From Thioclava sp. JE_KL1 (GTDB lineage: Bacteria > Pseudomonadota > Alphaproteobacteria > Rhodobacterales > Rhodobacteraceae), in assembly GCF_009296265.1 (NCBI RefSeq), contig NZ_WBJS01000004.1, positions 186,001 through 250,000 on the forward strand: a stretch of 64,000 nt of DNA. Reading direction: 5' to 3'. How positions within the stretch are numbered: the stretch's first letter is position 1; each line of letters starts with the position of its first letter. The notes beneath the pieces are model-generated. The model searched no databases. It was not told where the DNA came from and was given only the letters and a program-made list of their open reading frames with translations. Positions 54,853-63,651 of this stretch are shown one piece after another. The position numbers and the translations under genes are program-made.

Positions 54853-56070
54853 TCACTTGTTGACCAGCTTGCAGCCGCCCGCTTCGAGCGAGGCATAGGC
54901 CTCGTTGCCCGGAATCGTGCGCGCCACGTCGGCCACATCCCACGGATCTTCGCCGCCGTCCTTCACCTTGAGCAGGTACATGTCGTGCTCAAGCAGACCG
55001 TCGGAACGGATCGAGCCGCCCTTGGCGAAGAAGTCGTCGATCTTCATCTTGCCAAGCTGCTCACGCACCTTGTCGGCGTCGTCGGTGCCAGCTGCCTTGA
55101 TCGCCTCGAGATAGGCCATGGTCAGCGAGTAGTCGGCTGCGTGCACGAAGGTCGGCGCTTCGCCGCCCGAGAACTTCTCGTACTCCGCTTTCCACTTCCG
55201 GCTCTCGTCATCCATGTTCCAGTACCAACCGCTGGTGAACTGGAGGCCCTTGGCGACGTCGGTGCCGAGCGACTTCACGTCCGAGATCAGCACGAGCATA
55301 CCAGCGAGCTGCTGGCCGCCTGCGACGATGCCGAATTCATGCGCCTGCTTGATGGCGTTGACGGTGTCCTGACCCGCATTCGCGAGACCGATCACCTTCG
55401 CGCCCGAGCTTTGCGCCTGAAGCAGATAGGAGGAGAAGTCGGTGGTTGCCAGCGGCACGTCCGAGCTGCCCACGACCGAGCCGCCCAGATCTTCCACGAC
55501 CGAGGACGTGTTGTCCTGCAGCGCGTGACCGAAGGCGTAGTCGGCGGTGATGAAGTACCAGCTGTCGCCGCCATTCTTCACAACGGCCGTCGCGGTGCCG
55601 ACCGGCAGCGCGTGGGTGTCGTAGCCGTAGTGGATACCGTATTTCGAGCAGTTCTCGCCGGTCAGGGCCGCGGTGGCAGCGCCGGTGGCGAAGGTGATGG
55701 TCTTCTTCTCGGAGGCGAGCTGCTGCACGGCAAGCGCCACTGCCGAGTTGGTCAGGTCGGCGATCATGTCGACATGCTCTTGGTCGATCCACTCGCGAGC
55801 GGTGGCCGAACCGACATCTGCCTTGTTCTGGTGGTCGGCCGAGATCACTTCGATCGGCTTGCCGAGAACTTCGCCGCCGAAGTCGCGCACGGCCATCTTG
55901 ACCGCGTCGACCGCGCCCTTACCCGAGAAACCGGTCGAATAGACGCCGGACATATCGCCCAGCACACCGATTTTCACGGAGCCGTTCGAGATCGCGTCCT
56001 GCGCCATCGCGCCGCCTGCGGCCAAGCTCAGCGCCGCGGCACTCACACCTGCGTAAATAGCTGATTTCAT
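54853..56070 (-). CDS. Liv-type ABC transporter substrate-binding protein (operon 2)
   Basis: A 405-residue periplasmic binding protein. The ATG lies 6 bases after GGGAGGA; a closer upstream ATG abuts the site. The signal peptide is about 1-23, ending GGAMAQD. The mature part starts VKIGVLGDMSGVYSTGFSGKG, and a Cys pair lies at ENCSKYG and near the C terminus (AGGCKLV). This group often binds amides, aromatic acids or short aliphatic acids rather than leucine. A LysR gene is divergent from it. Confidence 0.9.
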   Translation of the reverse strand: MKSAIYAGVSAAALSLAAGGAMAQDAISNGSVKIGVLGDMSGVYSTGFSGKGAVDAVKMAVRDFGGEVLGKPIEVISADHQNKADVGSATAREWIDQEHVDMIADLTNSAVALAVQQLASEKKTITFATGAATAALTGENCSKYGIHYGYDTHALPVGTATAVVKNGGDSWYFITADYAFGHALQDNTSSVVEDLGGSVVGSSDVPLATTDFSSYLLQAQSSGAKVIGLANAGQDTVNAIKQAHEFGIVAGGQQLAGMLVLISDVKSLGTDVAKGLQFTSGWYWNMDDESRKWKAEYEKFSGGEAPTFVHAADYSLTMAYLEAIKAAGTDDADKVREQLGKMKIDDFFAKGGSIRSDGLLEHDMYLLKVKDGGEDPWDVADVARTIPGNEAYASLEAGGCKLVNK

Positions 56071-56443
56071 CAACATTCCTCCCGTTGGTTGATAGATTTG
56101 GCTCCCCGGCGCGCGGCGCCATGAGAGCACACCGACGGGACGCCTTTGCGGTCCCTGCCGGAATAAGATCTTGTGTTTCTCCTCGTGCGGCCGTCCCTGC
56201 TCCTCAACGCGGCCGCCAGTGAATTCAGCGTGGAAACGGGCGGACATTCAAGTGCTTGCGCCGCCGCGGTTCCCGATGACCCGATAAACTTCCTGTCAGT
56301 GCACGCACCTTAGGCAGAAACCGGCCATGTGCAAAAGGCTAGGTGGGAAAATGCACGCGACCATGCCACGTATTGCCAAACGCATGTGCGAAAATGCCCA
56401 TATTACCCGTTTTTCCGACACGAGACCGCAAAAAGGACCGTCA
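56071..56443. other. Divergent intergenic region between Liv operon 2 and the LysR gene
   Basis: About 373 bases that should hold both promoters and the LysR site. Two similar short stretches, ATGTGCAAAAGGC near 56330 and ATGTGCGAAAATGC near 56383, may be half-sites. No open frame with a good ribosome-binding site was found in it. Confidence 0.45.
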
Positions 56444-57358
56444 ATGAGCTTCGATTGGGACGATCTCCGATTCTTTCTCTCGGTGGCCCGGGCCGGTCGC
56501 CTGACCGTCGCAGCCCGTGCGATGGGCACCGATCATGCCACTGTATCACGTCGGGTCAAATCTCTGGAGACCCAGCTTGGCGCGCAATTGTTCGAGCGCA
56601 GCCCGCGCGGCTATGCGCTCTCGGAACATGGCGAGCGGCTTCTGGCGAAGGCCGAGCAGATCGAGAATGTCGCAGCCCGCGTGCAGGACGAATTGTCGGG
56701 CACGCTCTATGCCTTGTCCGGCACGGTGCGGATCGGCGCGCCCGATGCGTTCGGGGCGTTCTTCCTCGCGCCGCGTCTGGCGGAGTTCATCAAGGCCAAT
56801 CCCGAACTGGAGGCGCAGCTGGTCGCCACGCCGCGGCTGTTCTCGCTGTCCAAACGCGAGGCCGATATCGCGATCACCCTGTCCCGGCCCGAAAAGGGTC
56901 GGCTCGTGTCGCGCAAGCTCACCGAATACACGCTGCATTTCTACGCCTCCCCCGACTACCTCGCCCGCAACTCGGCGATCAACCGCAAGGAGGATCTGCT
57001 GAAGCACCCGCTGGTCGGCTATATCCCCGAGCTGATCTACACGCCGGAGCTGGACTACCTCTCGGTCACGCTGGGCGATCACACGCCGCGCCTGTCCTCG
57101 ACCAATCTCTTCGCGCATAAGCATGTCGCCGAGGCCGGACGCGGGATCGCGGTGCTGCCCGATTTCCTCGCCCGCCACTCGACGAAGCTGGTGCCGATCC
57201 TGCCCGACGAGATCGAGATCCGCCGCACCTTCTGGCTCGTGACCCATGAAGACCTGCACGAAATCGCCCGCGTTCGTGCCGCGATGCGTTTCATCGCCGA
57301 GGAGGTCGCAAAGAACCGCGCCGAGTTCCTGCCCCGGGTCACAGCCCCCGGCACCTGA
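56444..57358 (+). CDS. LysR family transcriptional regulator
   Basis: A 304-residue LysR regulator. The N-terminal winged helix is DDLRFFLSVARAGRLTVAARAMGTDHATVSRRVKSLE in sequence (residues 5-41, as read in parts). The effector-binding domain spans about 90-295, with SGTVRIGAPDAFG at its start. AAGGA precedes the ATG; an earlier frame start adds 39 poor residues. Being divergent from Liv operon 2, it is the obvious candidate regulator of that importer. Confidence 0.9.
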   Translation: MSFDWDDLRFFLSVARAGRLTVAARAMGTDHATVSRRVKSLETQLGAQLFERSPRGYALSEHGERLLAKAEQIENVAARVQDELSGTLYALSGTVRIGAPDAFGAFFLAPRLAEFIKANPELEAQLVATPRLFSLSKREADIAITLSRPEKGRLVSRKLTEYTLHFYASPDYLARNSAINRKEDLLKHPLVGYIPELIYTPELDYLSVTLGDHTPRLSSTNLFAHKHVAEAGRGIAVLPDFLARHSTKLVPILPDEIEIRRTFWLVTHEDLHEIARVRAAMRFIAEEVAKNRAEFLPRVTAPGT

Positions 57359-57412
57359 CCGCCCGATCACAAGGCGACCGGGCGTCATGGTGCTGTCATT
57401 CCTGTGCGGACC

Positions 57413-57853
57413 TTACTGTGCGGGCTTGCGCGCGAAATCGTCGATGGTGATCCCGCCATCGCCATTCTTGTCGAGTTGGGCGAACCACTTGGCCGTGCTG
57501 GTCTGGAACTCGGCCAGCGTCACCAGCTTGTCGCCATCGGCATCGGTCGCGGCCATCGTCATGCCATCTGCCATCTTCTGCATCTGCGCGCGCTGCTGAC
57601 CCTCATAGCCCGCCACGTCATTGGCGCGCGCCTCGTCGAAGACCGCGTGTTCCTCGGCGTCGAGCTTGCCGTCTTCATTGGCATCGAAAGAGGCGAAGAC
57701 ATCCGAGCGCATCTGCTCCAGCTCGGCCAGCGTCGCGGTGCCGTCGCCATCGAGATCCCAAGTGGACATGAACTGCTCACCGGGGGTCTCGGCCTGGGCG
57801 GCGAAGGGAAGCGCGGTGAACAGCGCTGCGATCAGAATGGGGGCCTTGGTCAT
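57413..57853 (-). CDS. Exported EF-hand calcium-binding protein
   Basis: A 146-residue protein with a signal peptide (about 1-21, ending AQAE). Four EF-hand-type loops are visible: DLDGDGTATLAE, DANEDGKLDAEE, DADGDKLVTLAE and DKNGDGGITIDD. Two pairs of hands as in calmodulin-like folds are plausible, probably acting in the periplasm. It is convergent with the LysR gene. The partner is not known. Confidence 0.88.
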   Translation of the reverse strand: MTKAPILIAALFTALPFAAQAETPGEQFMSTWDLDGDGTATLAELEQMRSDVFASFDANEDGKLDAEEHAVFDEARANDVAGYEGQQRAQMQKMADGMTMAATDADGDKLVTLAEFQTSTAKWFAQLDKNGDGGITIDDFARKPAQ

Positions 57854-58168
57854 CTCGGATCATCTCTCTGTCTTGGCCACACAGCAGAGGGGCGGCCTGT
57901 TTTCGGGTTGCCCGGAGGATGTAGACAGTGCGGCGCGTCACAGAATGTGCCAGATCGCCGCGCGGCGTTTGTGCCGCAGGCAGCTTGAGCCGCGCTCATG
58001 ATCTTGGCGCGAATTATTCCGATGCACAGAGGTGGCCCAGCCCCCTGCCCGGCTGCTATCACCTGCCCCACAGTCACCGGCACGTCGCTCAGCCGCGACG
58101 GAATGTCGAAAATCCACCCTGTCCCGCGTCGGTTTCGGGCAATTCTGCGCATACGAGGAGAGATTCGC
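57854..58168. other. Intergenic region between EF-hand and methyl-THF genes
   Basis: About 315 bases between divergent genes, presumably holding two promoters. No gene, terminator or clear operator was recognised. The far end has the GAGGAGAG ribosome-binding site of the next gene. Confidence 0.4.
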
Positions 58169-58480
58169 ATGGCACAGATCACCTTGGTCTATTGGCGTGA
58201 CATCCCGGCCCAAATCATTGCGGGCAAGGGACGGCGTGGCGTCAAGAAACCGCTGCCCGAACGGTTCGAGCAGGCGATCGACCGCGCGGCCATGAAGATC
58301 GGCGCCCGCGACAGCGACGCCTATCTGGCCGAGTGGCGCAAAGTGCCCGAGGGCGAGGAGCCCGGCGACGATGCCGAAGCGGCCGAGGCCGTGCTGGCGC
58401 GTATTCTCTCTGACTATGATGACGCGCGGTTGCGTGCGTTGATTGCCAATGACGGCTGGAACACCCAGCCCGACGCGTAA
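58169..58480 (+). CDS. Small 'virulence factor' family protein (PF13769-like), 103 aa
   Basis: A 103-residue soluble protein beginning MAQITLVYWRDIPAQIIAGKG and with LPERFEQAIDRAAMKIGARD. This is the small family often named virulence factor, with no firm function. GAGGAGAG precedes the ATG. It lies 14 bases before the methylenetetrahydrofolate-reductase gene, and I recall the family next to that gene in related genomes, so it probably helps C1 metabolism. The name should not be taken as evidence of virulence. Confidence 0.8.
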   Translation: MAQITLVYWRDIPAQIIAGKGRRGVKKPLPERFEQAIDRAAMKIGARDSDAYLAEWRKVPEGEEPGDDAEAAEAVLARILSDYDDARLRALIANDGWNTQPDA

Positions 58481-58494
58481 GGGAGAATAGGCGC

Positions 58495-59388
58495 ATGGCT
58501 CTTGTGAATTTCCGCCGCGAGGCCAAGACCCCGGCTCGTCCGCCGGTGAACGGCAAGATGACGGCTCTGCTGGAGGGTGCCTCGGTCGAGGTGATGCCCC
58601 GCACCGCCGCCAAGGTGGAAAGCTTCGCGCCTTTGTTCGCGAAGGGCTCCCGCGTCTATATCGCTCATATCGACGGCACCCCGATCGAGGAGATGCTCGC
58701 CACCGCCAAGCGTCTGCGTGACGAAGGCTTCGAGCCGATGCCGCACTTCCCCGCGCGCATCATCCGCGACGAGGCGCAGCTCAACGACTGGGTCGCGCGC
58801 TATCGCGGCGAGGCAGGCGTCGAGCAGGCACTGCTGCTGGGTGGCGGCGTGGCCGAGCCGAAGGGCGAATTCCACTGCGCGATGCAGATGATCGAAACCG
58901 GCGCGTTCGACGGCTTCGCCCGTCTCCATGTCGCCGGCCACCCCGAGGGCAACCGCGACATCGACCCCAATGGCGGCGAGGCCGAGGTGATGGCCGCGCT
59001 GAAGCTCAAGCAGGATTTCGCGAACCGCACCGATGCGGATATGGCGATCGCCACGCAATTCGCCTTCGAGGCCGGTCCGATCCGCGACTGGGCCAAGCGT
59101 CTGGAAGCCAACGGCATCGAAATGCCGGTCCATCTGGGCATCGCGGGCCCCGCGAAACTGCAGACACTGCTGAAATTCGCCATCGCCTGCGGCGTCGGCC
59201 CCTCGCTGAAAGTGCTGCAAAAGCGCGCCCGCGACGTGACCAAGCTGCTCATGCCCTTCGAGCCGACCGAATTGCTGGCCGATCTGGCCGCCGATTGCCC
59301 GTCGAATATCGAAGCCGTGCATTTCTTCCCGCTGGGCGGTATCACCGCCACAGCCAATTGGATCGCCGAACAGAGAGGCCATGAATGA
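58495..59388 (+). CDS. Methylenetetrahydrofolate reductase
   Basis: A 297-residue flavin-dependent reductase of the MetF family, converting 5,10-methylene-THF to 5-methyl-THF. Recognisable parts are SVEVMPRTAAKV, HFPARIIRDEAQLNDW, LHVAGHPEGNRDI and TDADMAIATQFAFEA. MPVHLGIAGPAKLQTLL follows. It is divergent from the E. coli MetF sequence but has its length. It overlaps the following gene by 4 bases, so methyl-THF supply is coupled to its user. Confidence 0.9.
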   Translation: MALVNFRREAKTPARPPVNGKMTALLEGASVEVMPRTAAKVESFAPLFAKGSRVYIAHIDGTPIEEMLATAKRLRDEGFEPMPHFPARIIRDEAQLNDWVARYRGEAGVEQALLLGGGVAEPKGEFHCAMQMIETGAFDGFARLHVAGHPEGNRDIDPNGGEAEVMAALKLKQDFANRTDADMAIATQFAFEAGPIRDWAKRLEANGIEMPVHLGIAGPAKLQTLLKFAIACGVGPSLKVLQKRARDVTKLLMPFEPTELLADLAADCPSNIEAVHFFPLGGITATANWIAEQRGHE

Positions 59389-60371
59389 CCCGCACCGTCC
59401 TTGAGTCCAAAACCAAAACCGTCGTGATCGGCTTTGACGAGCCCTTCTGCGTCATCGGTGAGCGGATCAACCCCACCGGCCGCAAGAAGCTGGCAGCCGA
59501 GCTGGAGCAAGGCGATTTCTCGACCGTCGAAAAAGACGCGCTCGAGCAGGTCGCCTGCGGCGCTACGGTTCTGGACATCAACTCGGGCGCGGTGTTCTCG
59601 AACAAGATGGCCGAAGACCCGCGCTATGCGGACAACAACTTCGTCGAACCCTCGCTGATGCGCGACCTGATCAACTGCGTGCAGGGCGTGATCGACGTGC
59701 CGCTGTGCATCGACAGCTCGGTTCCGGCGGCTCTCGAGGCGGGTCTGGAAGCCGCCGAAGGCCGCCCGCTTCTGAACTCGGTCACGGGCGAGGAAGAGCG
59801 TCTGGAACTGGTTCTGCCGCTGGTGAAGAAATACAACGTGCCGGTCGTCGCGATCTCGAACGACGACACCGGGATTTCCGAAGATCCCGACGTGCGTTTC
59901 GCCGTGGCCAAGAAGATCGTCGAGCGCGCCGCCGATTTCGGCATCCCCGCGCATGACATCGTCGTCGATCCGCTGGTGATGCCGGTGGGCGCGATGGCCT
60001 CCGCGGGCCGTCAGGTCTTCACGCTGGTCAACCGCCTGCGCGACGAGCTGGGCGTGAACACCACCTGCGGCGCGTCGAACATCTCCTTCGGCCTGCCGAA
60101 CCGCCACGGGATCAACGGGGCCTACCTGCCGATGGCGATCGGCGCTGGCATGACCTCGGCCATCATGAACCCGGTGCGCAATCAGGAGATGGAGGCGATC
60201 CGCGCCGCCAACCTGCTGATGAACCACGACCCGAACGGGATGGAGTGGATCCGCCTGTCGAAGACGCTCGACGCGATGAAAGAGGGCGGCCTCAGCTTCG
60301 CCGAAGCCTCCGCCGCCGCTGCGACCTCCTCGGTCGGTGGGCGTCGCGGTGGGCGCCGTCGCCGCGCCTGA
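59385..60371 (+). CDS. Methyltetrahydrofolate:corrinoid methyltransferase (pterin-binding)
   Basis: A 328-residue TIM-barrel pterin-binding protein of the MetH middle-domain/AcsE type. It has FCVIGERINPTGRKKL, ATVLDINSGAVFSNK and the later VPLCIDSSVPAAL with NSVTGEEERL. GASNISFGLPNRHGIN closes the barrel. The C terminus is Arg/Gly-rich (GGRRGGRRRRA). It is a stand-alone protein, so it would pass methyl from methyl-THF to a separate corrinoid protein. In Phaeobacter inhibens a split B12-dependent methionine synthase is known, and this looks like its folate part. Confidence 0.88.
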   Translation: MTRTVLESKTKTVVIGFDEPFCVIGERINPTGRKKLAAELEQGDFSTVEKDALEQVACGATVLDINSGAVFSNKMAEDPRYADNNFVEPSLMRDLINCVQGVIDVPLCIDSSVPAALEAGLEAAEGRPLLNSVTGEEERLELVLPLVKKYNVPVVAISNDDTGISEDPDVRFAVAKKIVERAADFGIPAHDIVVDPLVMPVGAMASAGRQVFTLVNRLRDELGVNTTCGASNISFGLPNRHGINGAYLPMAIGAGMTSAIMNPVRNQEMEAIRAANLLMNHDPNGMEWIRLSKTLDAMKEGGLSFAEASAAAATSSVGGRRGGRRRRA

Positions 60372-60745
60372 TCCGACCCTCGAAGACAGTCGAACGCCCG
60401 GGGCTCGCTCCGGGCGTTTCGCATTTTGCGCATCGCGTTTCTTCCAGCCCGGAGTTGCGGTCGTTTCAGCGGCGATTGTTGCGCAAGCAGGCACAAATCG
60501 TCCGCAAATCCACGACAATGGCGATGATCACCGCGCGATTCGCGGATCCGTGATCAATGCGAGCGCCCACGCACAGAAACCCTCTCACTCAGCGCTTTGC
60601 AGCCTTGGCTGTGCAGCAAACCGGCGGGATGTCGCCGCTTCAGGGCGCGCAGGCTCAAAATTCCGATTACAAGGCAAAGATTTACTGGTCGGGCTTAAAC
60701 CCGTATGTGTACCTTTGCGGCAACGAACAGGGATCACACGCTGCC
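60372..60745. other. Intergenic region between the methyltransferase and lipoprotein genes
   Basis: About 374 bases. The first part has a terminator; the rest shows no supported gene, although the lipoprotein frame is open upstream to 60557. The promoter of the lipoprotein gene should lie here. Confidence 0.4.
60393..60429 (+). terminator. Rho-independent terminator of the methyl-THF operon
   Basis: A 9-bp stem AACGCCCGG/CCGGGCGTT with an 8-base loop, followed by TCGCATTTT. It lies 21 bases after the methyltransferase stop. Confidence 0.7.
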
Positions 60746-62236
60746 ATGCGCTTAGCATTCAAACCGCTCAGCGCGGCCTCCCCGGCGCCGACGCGCCTCG
60801 GGACGGCACCGCGCTCAGGCCTGCTGAAAGGCGCGTCCCCCGGACGTGCTGCGGCGCGGGCGGGCACGCTTGCTGCGCTGATCATCGCGGGCGCCCTCGC
60901 CGCCTGTTCGACCAACAGCCCTGAAGTGACGACGGCCCGCGGCACGGCCCAGCTGCTCGATCTGTCCGCGACCGATCTGGCGCCGGGGCTCAAGAACGCC
61001 CCCCCCTCTGAGCGGCTCCCCGATAACAGCCATCTGGGCGCCGACTTCATGGAGCTCAGCTTCTTCCTCGAATCCGGGCGCGCCCTGCCGCGTTTCACCC
61101 GGTTCGAAGGCCCGGTCTCGATCACGCTCGCAGGCAACGCGCCGCCCGTGGCGCAGACCGAGCTCGGCCATCTGGTCCACCGGCTACAGAGCGAGGCGGG
61201 GCTGAACGTCTCGACCGAGCCGGGCAATGCCAACACGATCTCTGTGCAATTCGTACCCAAACGACAGATGCGCCAAGAGGTTCCCAACGTCGCCTGTTTC
61301 GTGGTGCCGAATGTAGAGAGCTGGACGGATTACCGCAATTCGCATGGCGACGAGGCCAGCGATTGGGCCAAGCTGACGCAGCGCCAATCCGCCACCGTGT
61401 TCATCCCCGCCGACTCCACGCCGCAGGAAATCCGCGACTGCCTGCATGAGGAGGTCAGCCAGGCGCTCGGGCCGGTGAACGATCTCTACCGCCTGCCCGA
61501 CACGGTCTGGAACGACGACAATTTCCACACCGTCCTGACCAAATTCGACATGACGATCCTGCGCGCCTATTACGATCCGGCGCTGCATACCGGCATGAGC
61601 CCCGCCGAAGTGCGCGCAGCCCTGCCCGCGATCCTGTCGAAGATCCACCCGTCGGGCGGTTCGATGCACGCCCTGCCCGCCGATCCGACGCCGCGCGCCT
61701 ATGTGAAGGCGATCACCACCGCGCTCGGCCAAGGGGCGAACGACAAGCGCCGCCGCGCCGCTGCCGAACGCGCCACCAAGATCGCCACCAGCCGGGGCTG
61801 GCATGACAGCCGCGCGGCGTTTGCGTGGTTCGCGGTCGGGCGGCTGACGATGAAGACCGACCCCGAGAAAGCGGTCGCGGCCTATAAGAAAGCGGGCCGG
61901 ATCTATCGCGCGACGCCCGGCGCGGAAATTCAGGCCGCCCATATCGACATGCAGCTGGCGGCCTACGCGCTTGGCACGGGCCGCGCGCAGGAGGCGGTGA
62001 CGCTGGTGAACCGCGCGCTGGCCTCGGATGTGTCGAGCGAGAACGCCTCGCTGATGGCCACGCTCTACATGATCCGCGCGGAGGCCTATGGCCAACTGGG
62101 TGACGCGACGAAGGAACATCAGGCCCGTCTCGACATGCAGCAATGGGCGCGCTATGGCTTTGGCTCTGACGCGGCGGTGAAACGCCGCGCGGATGAGGTG
62201 GCGGCCCTCGCCAATGCGGGCGCTCACGTGAACTGA
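60746..62236 (+). CDS. Lipoprotein of the DUF2927 type
   Basis: A 496-residue lipoprotein. A basic N-terminal lead of about 40 residues precedes a hydrophobic stretch and the lipobox LAAC (AGALAACSTN). The mature region includes CLHEEVSQALGPVNDLY, with a His-Glu-Glu motif that resembles the DUF2927 family. The C-terminal half (about 300-480) is helical and TPR-like, with repeats such as AVAAYKKAGRIYRATPGAEI. The start is uncertain: the frame is open for 63 more codons. Function unknown; the HEE motif hints at a metal site but this is not shown. Confidence 0.7.
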   Translation: MRLAFKPLSAASPAPTRLGTAPRSGLLKGASPGRAAARAGTLAALIIAGALAACSTNSPEVTTARGTAQLLDLSATDLAPGLKNAPPSERLPDNSHLGADFMELSFFLESGRALPRFTRFEGPVSITLAGNAPPVAQTELGHLVHRLQSEAGLNVSTEPGNANTISVQFVPKRQMRQEVPNVACFVVPNVESWTDYRNSHGDEASDWAKLTQRQSATVFIPADSTPQEIRDCLHEEVSQALGPVNDLYRLPDTVWNDDNFHTVLTKFDMTILRAYYDPALHTGMSPAEVRAALPAILSKIHPSGGSMHALPADPTPRAYVKAITTALGQGANDKRRRAAAERATKIATSRGWHDSRAAFAWFAVGRLTMKTDPEKAVAAYKKAGRIYRATPGAEIQAAHIDMQLAAYALGTGRAQEAVTLVNRALASDVSSENASLMATLYMIRAEAYGQLGDATKEHQARLDMQQWARYGFGSDAAVKRRADEVAALANAGAHVN

Positions 62237-62288
62237 CCGCAAAAGGCGGACCGGGCGCGCCCGGACCAAGACTGTAAGGGGGCGCAGC

Positions 62289-62456
62289 ATGTATGTTCTG
62301 GCAGGTGTCGTGATCGGGCTGATCTGGGGCGACTGGAAGGCCCGCAAACGCGGCGGCAACAAGCTCGACCGGGCGCAATATGCCGCTGTCCATGCGATCG
62401 GGCTGGCGCTGGTGGGCCTCTTCGTCACCGTGATCATCAACCGCATCTGGGCATAA
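62289..62456 (+). CDS. Small two-helix membrane protein, 55 aa
   Basis: A 55-residue protein beginning MYVLAGVVIGLIWGDWKARK, with a helix at about 2-14 and another at about 35-51 (IGLALVGLFVTVIIN). A basic loop (KARKRGGNK) separates them, so a hairpin with a cytoplasmic loop is likely. AAGGGGG lies 6 bases before the ATG. It lies 13 bases before the CoxE-like gene, suggesting a shared transcript. No family is recognised. Confidence 0.72.
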   Translation: MYVLAGVVIGLIWGDWKARKRGGNKLDRAQYAAVHAIGLALVGLFVTVIINRIWA

Positions 62457-62469
62457 TCGGAGGGCGGCG

Positions 62470-63651
62470 ATGTTCCTGCCATTCTTCGATGCTCTGCGGC
62501 GCGGCGGTGTCCCCGTCTCCTTACGCGAATATCTGAGCTTCCTCGAAGGGCTGGCTGCGGGGCTTTGCACCTACGATATCGACGGGTTTTACTATTTCGC
62601 CCGCGCCGCGATGGTGAAGGACGAACGTTTCCTCGACCGGTTCGACCGGGCGTTTTCCGAGGCGTTCTCGGGGTTGGAGGCGATCACCCCGGACGATGTG
62701 CTCAACGCCGTCGATCTGCCCGAGGAATGGCTGCGCAAACAGCTGGAGAAACACCTCACCGAGGAAGAAAAAGCGCAGATCGAGGCGCTTGGCGGGTTCG
62801 ACAACCTGATGGAGACGCTGAAAAAGCGGCTCGAGGAACAGAAGGGCCGCCATCAGGGCGGCAATAAATGGATCGGAACGGGAGGCACCTCGCCTTTCGG
62901 CGCTTACGGCTACAACCCCGAAGGCGTCCGCATCGGCCAGAAAGAGAGCCGCCACCAGCGCGCCGTAAAGGTTTGGGACAAGCGCGAGTTCCGCGATTTC
63001 GACGACACGGTGGAACTGGGCACCCGCAACATCAAAGTGGCGCTGAAGCGCCTGCGCCAATGGGCGTGGCATGGCGCGAATGAGGAACTGGACCTGCCCG
63101 GCACGATCCGCGCCTCTGCCGAGGCGGGCTATATCGACGTCAAAACCCGGCCCGAGCGGCACAATGCGGTGAAGGTGGTTCTCTTCCTAGATGTGGGCGG
63201 TTCGATGGACGCCCATGTGCAGCTGGTCGAAGAGCTGTTCTCCGCGGCCAAGTCCGAGTTCAAGCATCTCGAGCACTGGTATTTCCACAATTGCCTCTAT
63301 GAGGGCGTCTGGAAATCAAACAAGCGCCGCTGGAACGAGGCGACGCCGACCTGGGACGTGCTCCACCGCTATGGTCCCGATTACAAATGCATTTTCGTGG
63401 GCGACGCCTCGATGTCGCCCTATGAGATCACCCATCGCGGCGGTGCCAACGAGCATTGGAACGACGAGGCGGGCCATGTCTGGCTGACCCGCGCGCGCGA
63501 GCAATGGCCCGATCACACATGGCTCAACCCGATCCCGGAACGCTGCTGGGGCTACGCGCAGTCGATCCAGATCATCCGCGAGATCTTCGAGAACCGGATG
63601 CATCCGCTGACCCTCGAGGGGATCACCGCCGCGATGAAGGAGCTCGGATGA
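62470..63651 (+). CDS. VWA domain protein (CoxE-like)
   Basis: A 393-residue CoxE-like protein with a C-terminal von Willebrand A domain. The N-terminal region (about 1-130) is helical, with VPVSLREYLSFLEGL. A conserved linker GAYGYNPEGVRIGQKESRHQ follows. The VWA metal site reads VVLFLDVGGSMDAH, with Gly where the first Ser of DxSxS is expected. CoxE proteins work with MoxR-type AAA+ ATPases to mature metalloenzymes, but no such ATPase is in this window. The stop overlaps the next gene by 4 bases. Confidence 0.88.
   Translation: MFLPFFDALRRGGVPVSLREYLSFLEGLAAGLCTYDIDGFYYFARAAMVKDERFLDRFDRAFSEAFSGLEAITPDDVLNAVDLPEEWLRKQLEKHLTEEEKAQIEALGGFDNLMETLKKRLEEQKGRHQGGNKWIGTGGTSPFGAYGYNPEGVRIGQKESRHQRAVKVWDKREFRDFDDTVELGTRNIKVALKRLRQWAWHGANEELDLPGTIRASAEAGYIDVKTRPERHNAVKVVLFLDVGGSMDAHVQLVEELFSAAKSEFKHLEHWYFHNCLYEGVWKSNKRRWNEATPTWDVLHRYGPDYKCIFVGDASMSPYEITHRGGANEHWNDEAGHVWLTRAREQWPDHTWLNPIPERCWGYAQSIQIIREIFENRMHPLTLEGITAAMKELG

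Noticed and set aside
54163-56064. A 633-codon plus-strand frame opposite livG and the binding protein
   Set aside because: It is antisense to two conserved genes and has no family features.
58169-58480. Reading the PF13769-like protein as a virulence determinant
   Set aside because: The family name is historical; the neighbours are folate enzymes and nothing in the sequence suggests host interaction.
60557-60745. A 63-codon N-terminal extension of the DUF2927-like lipoprotein
   Set aside because: It would place the lipobox more than 100 residues from the start, incompatible with a signal peptide.
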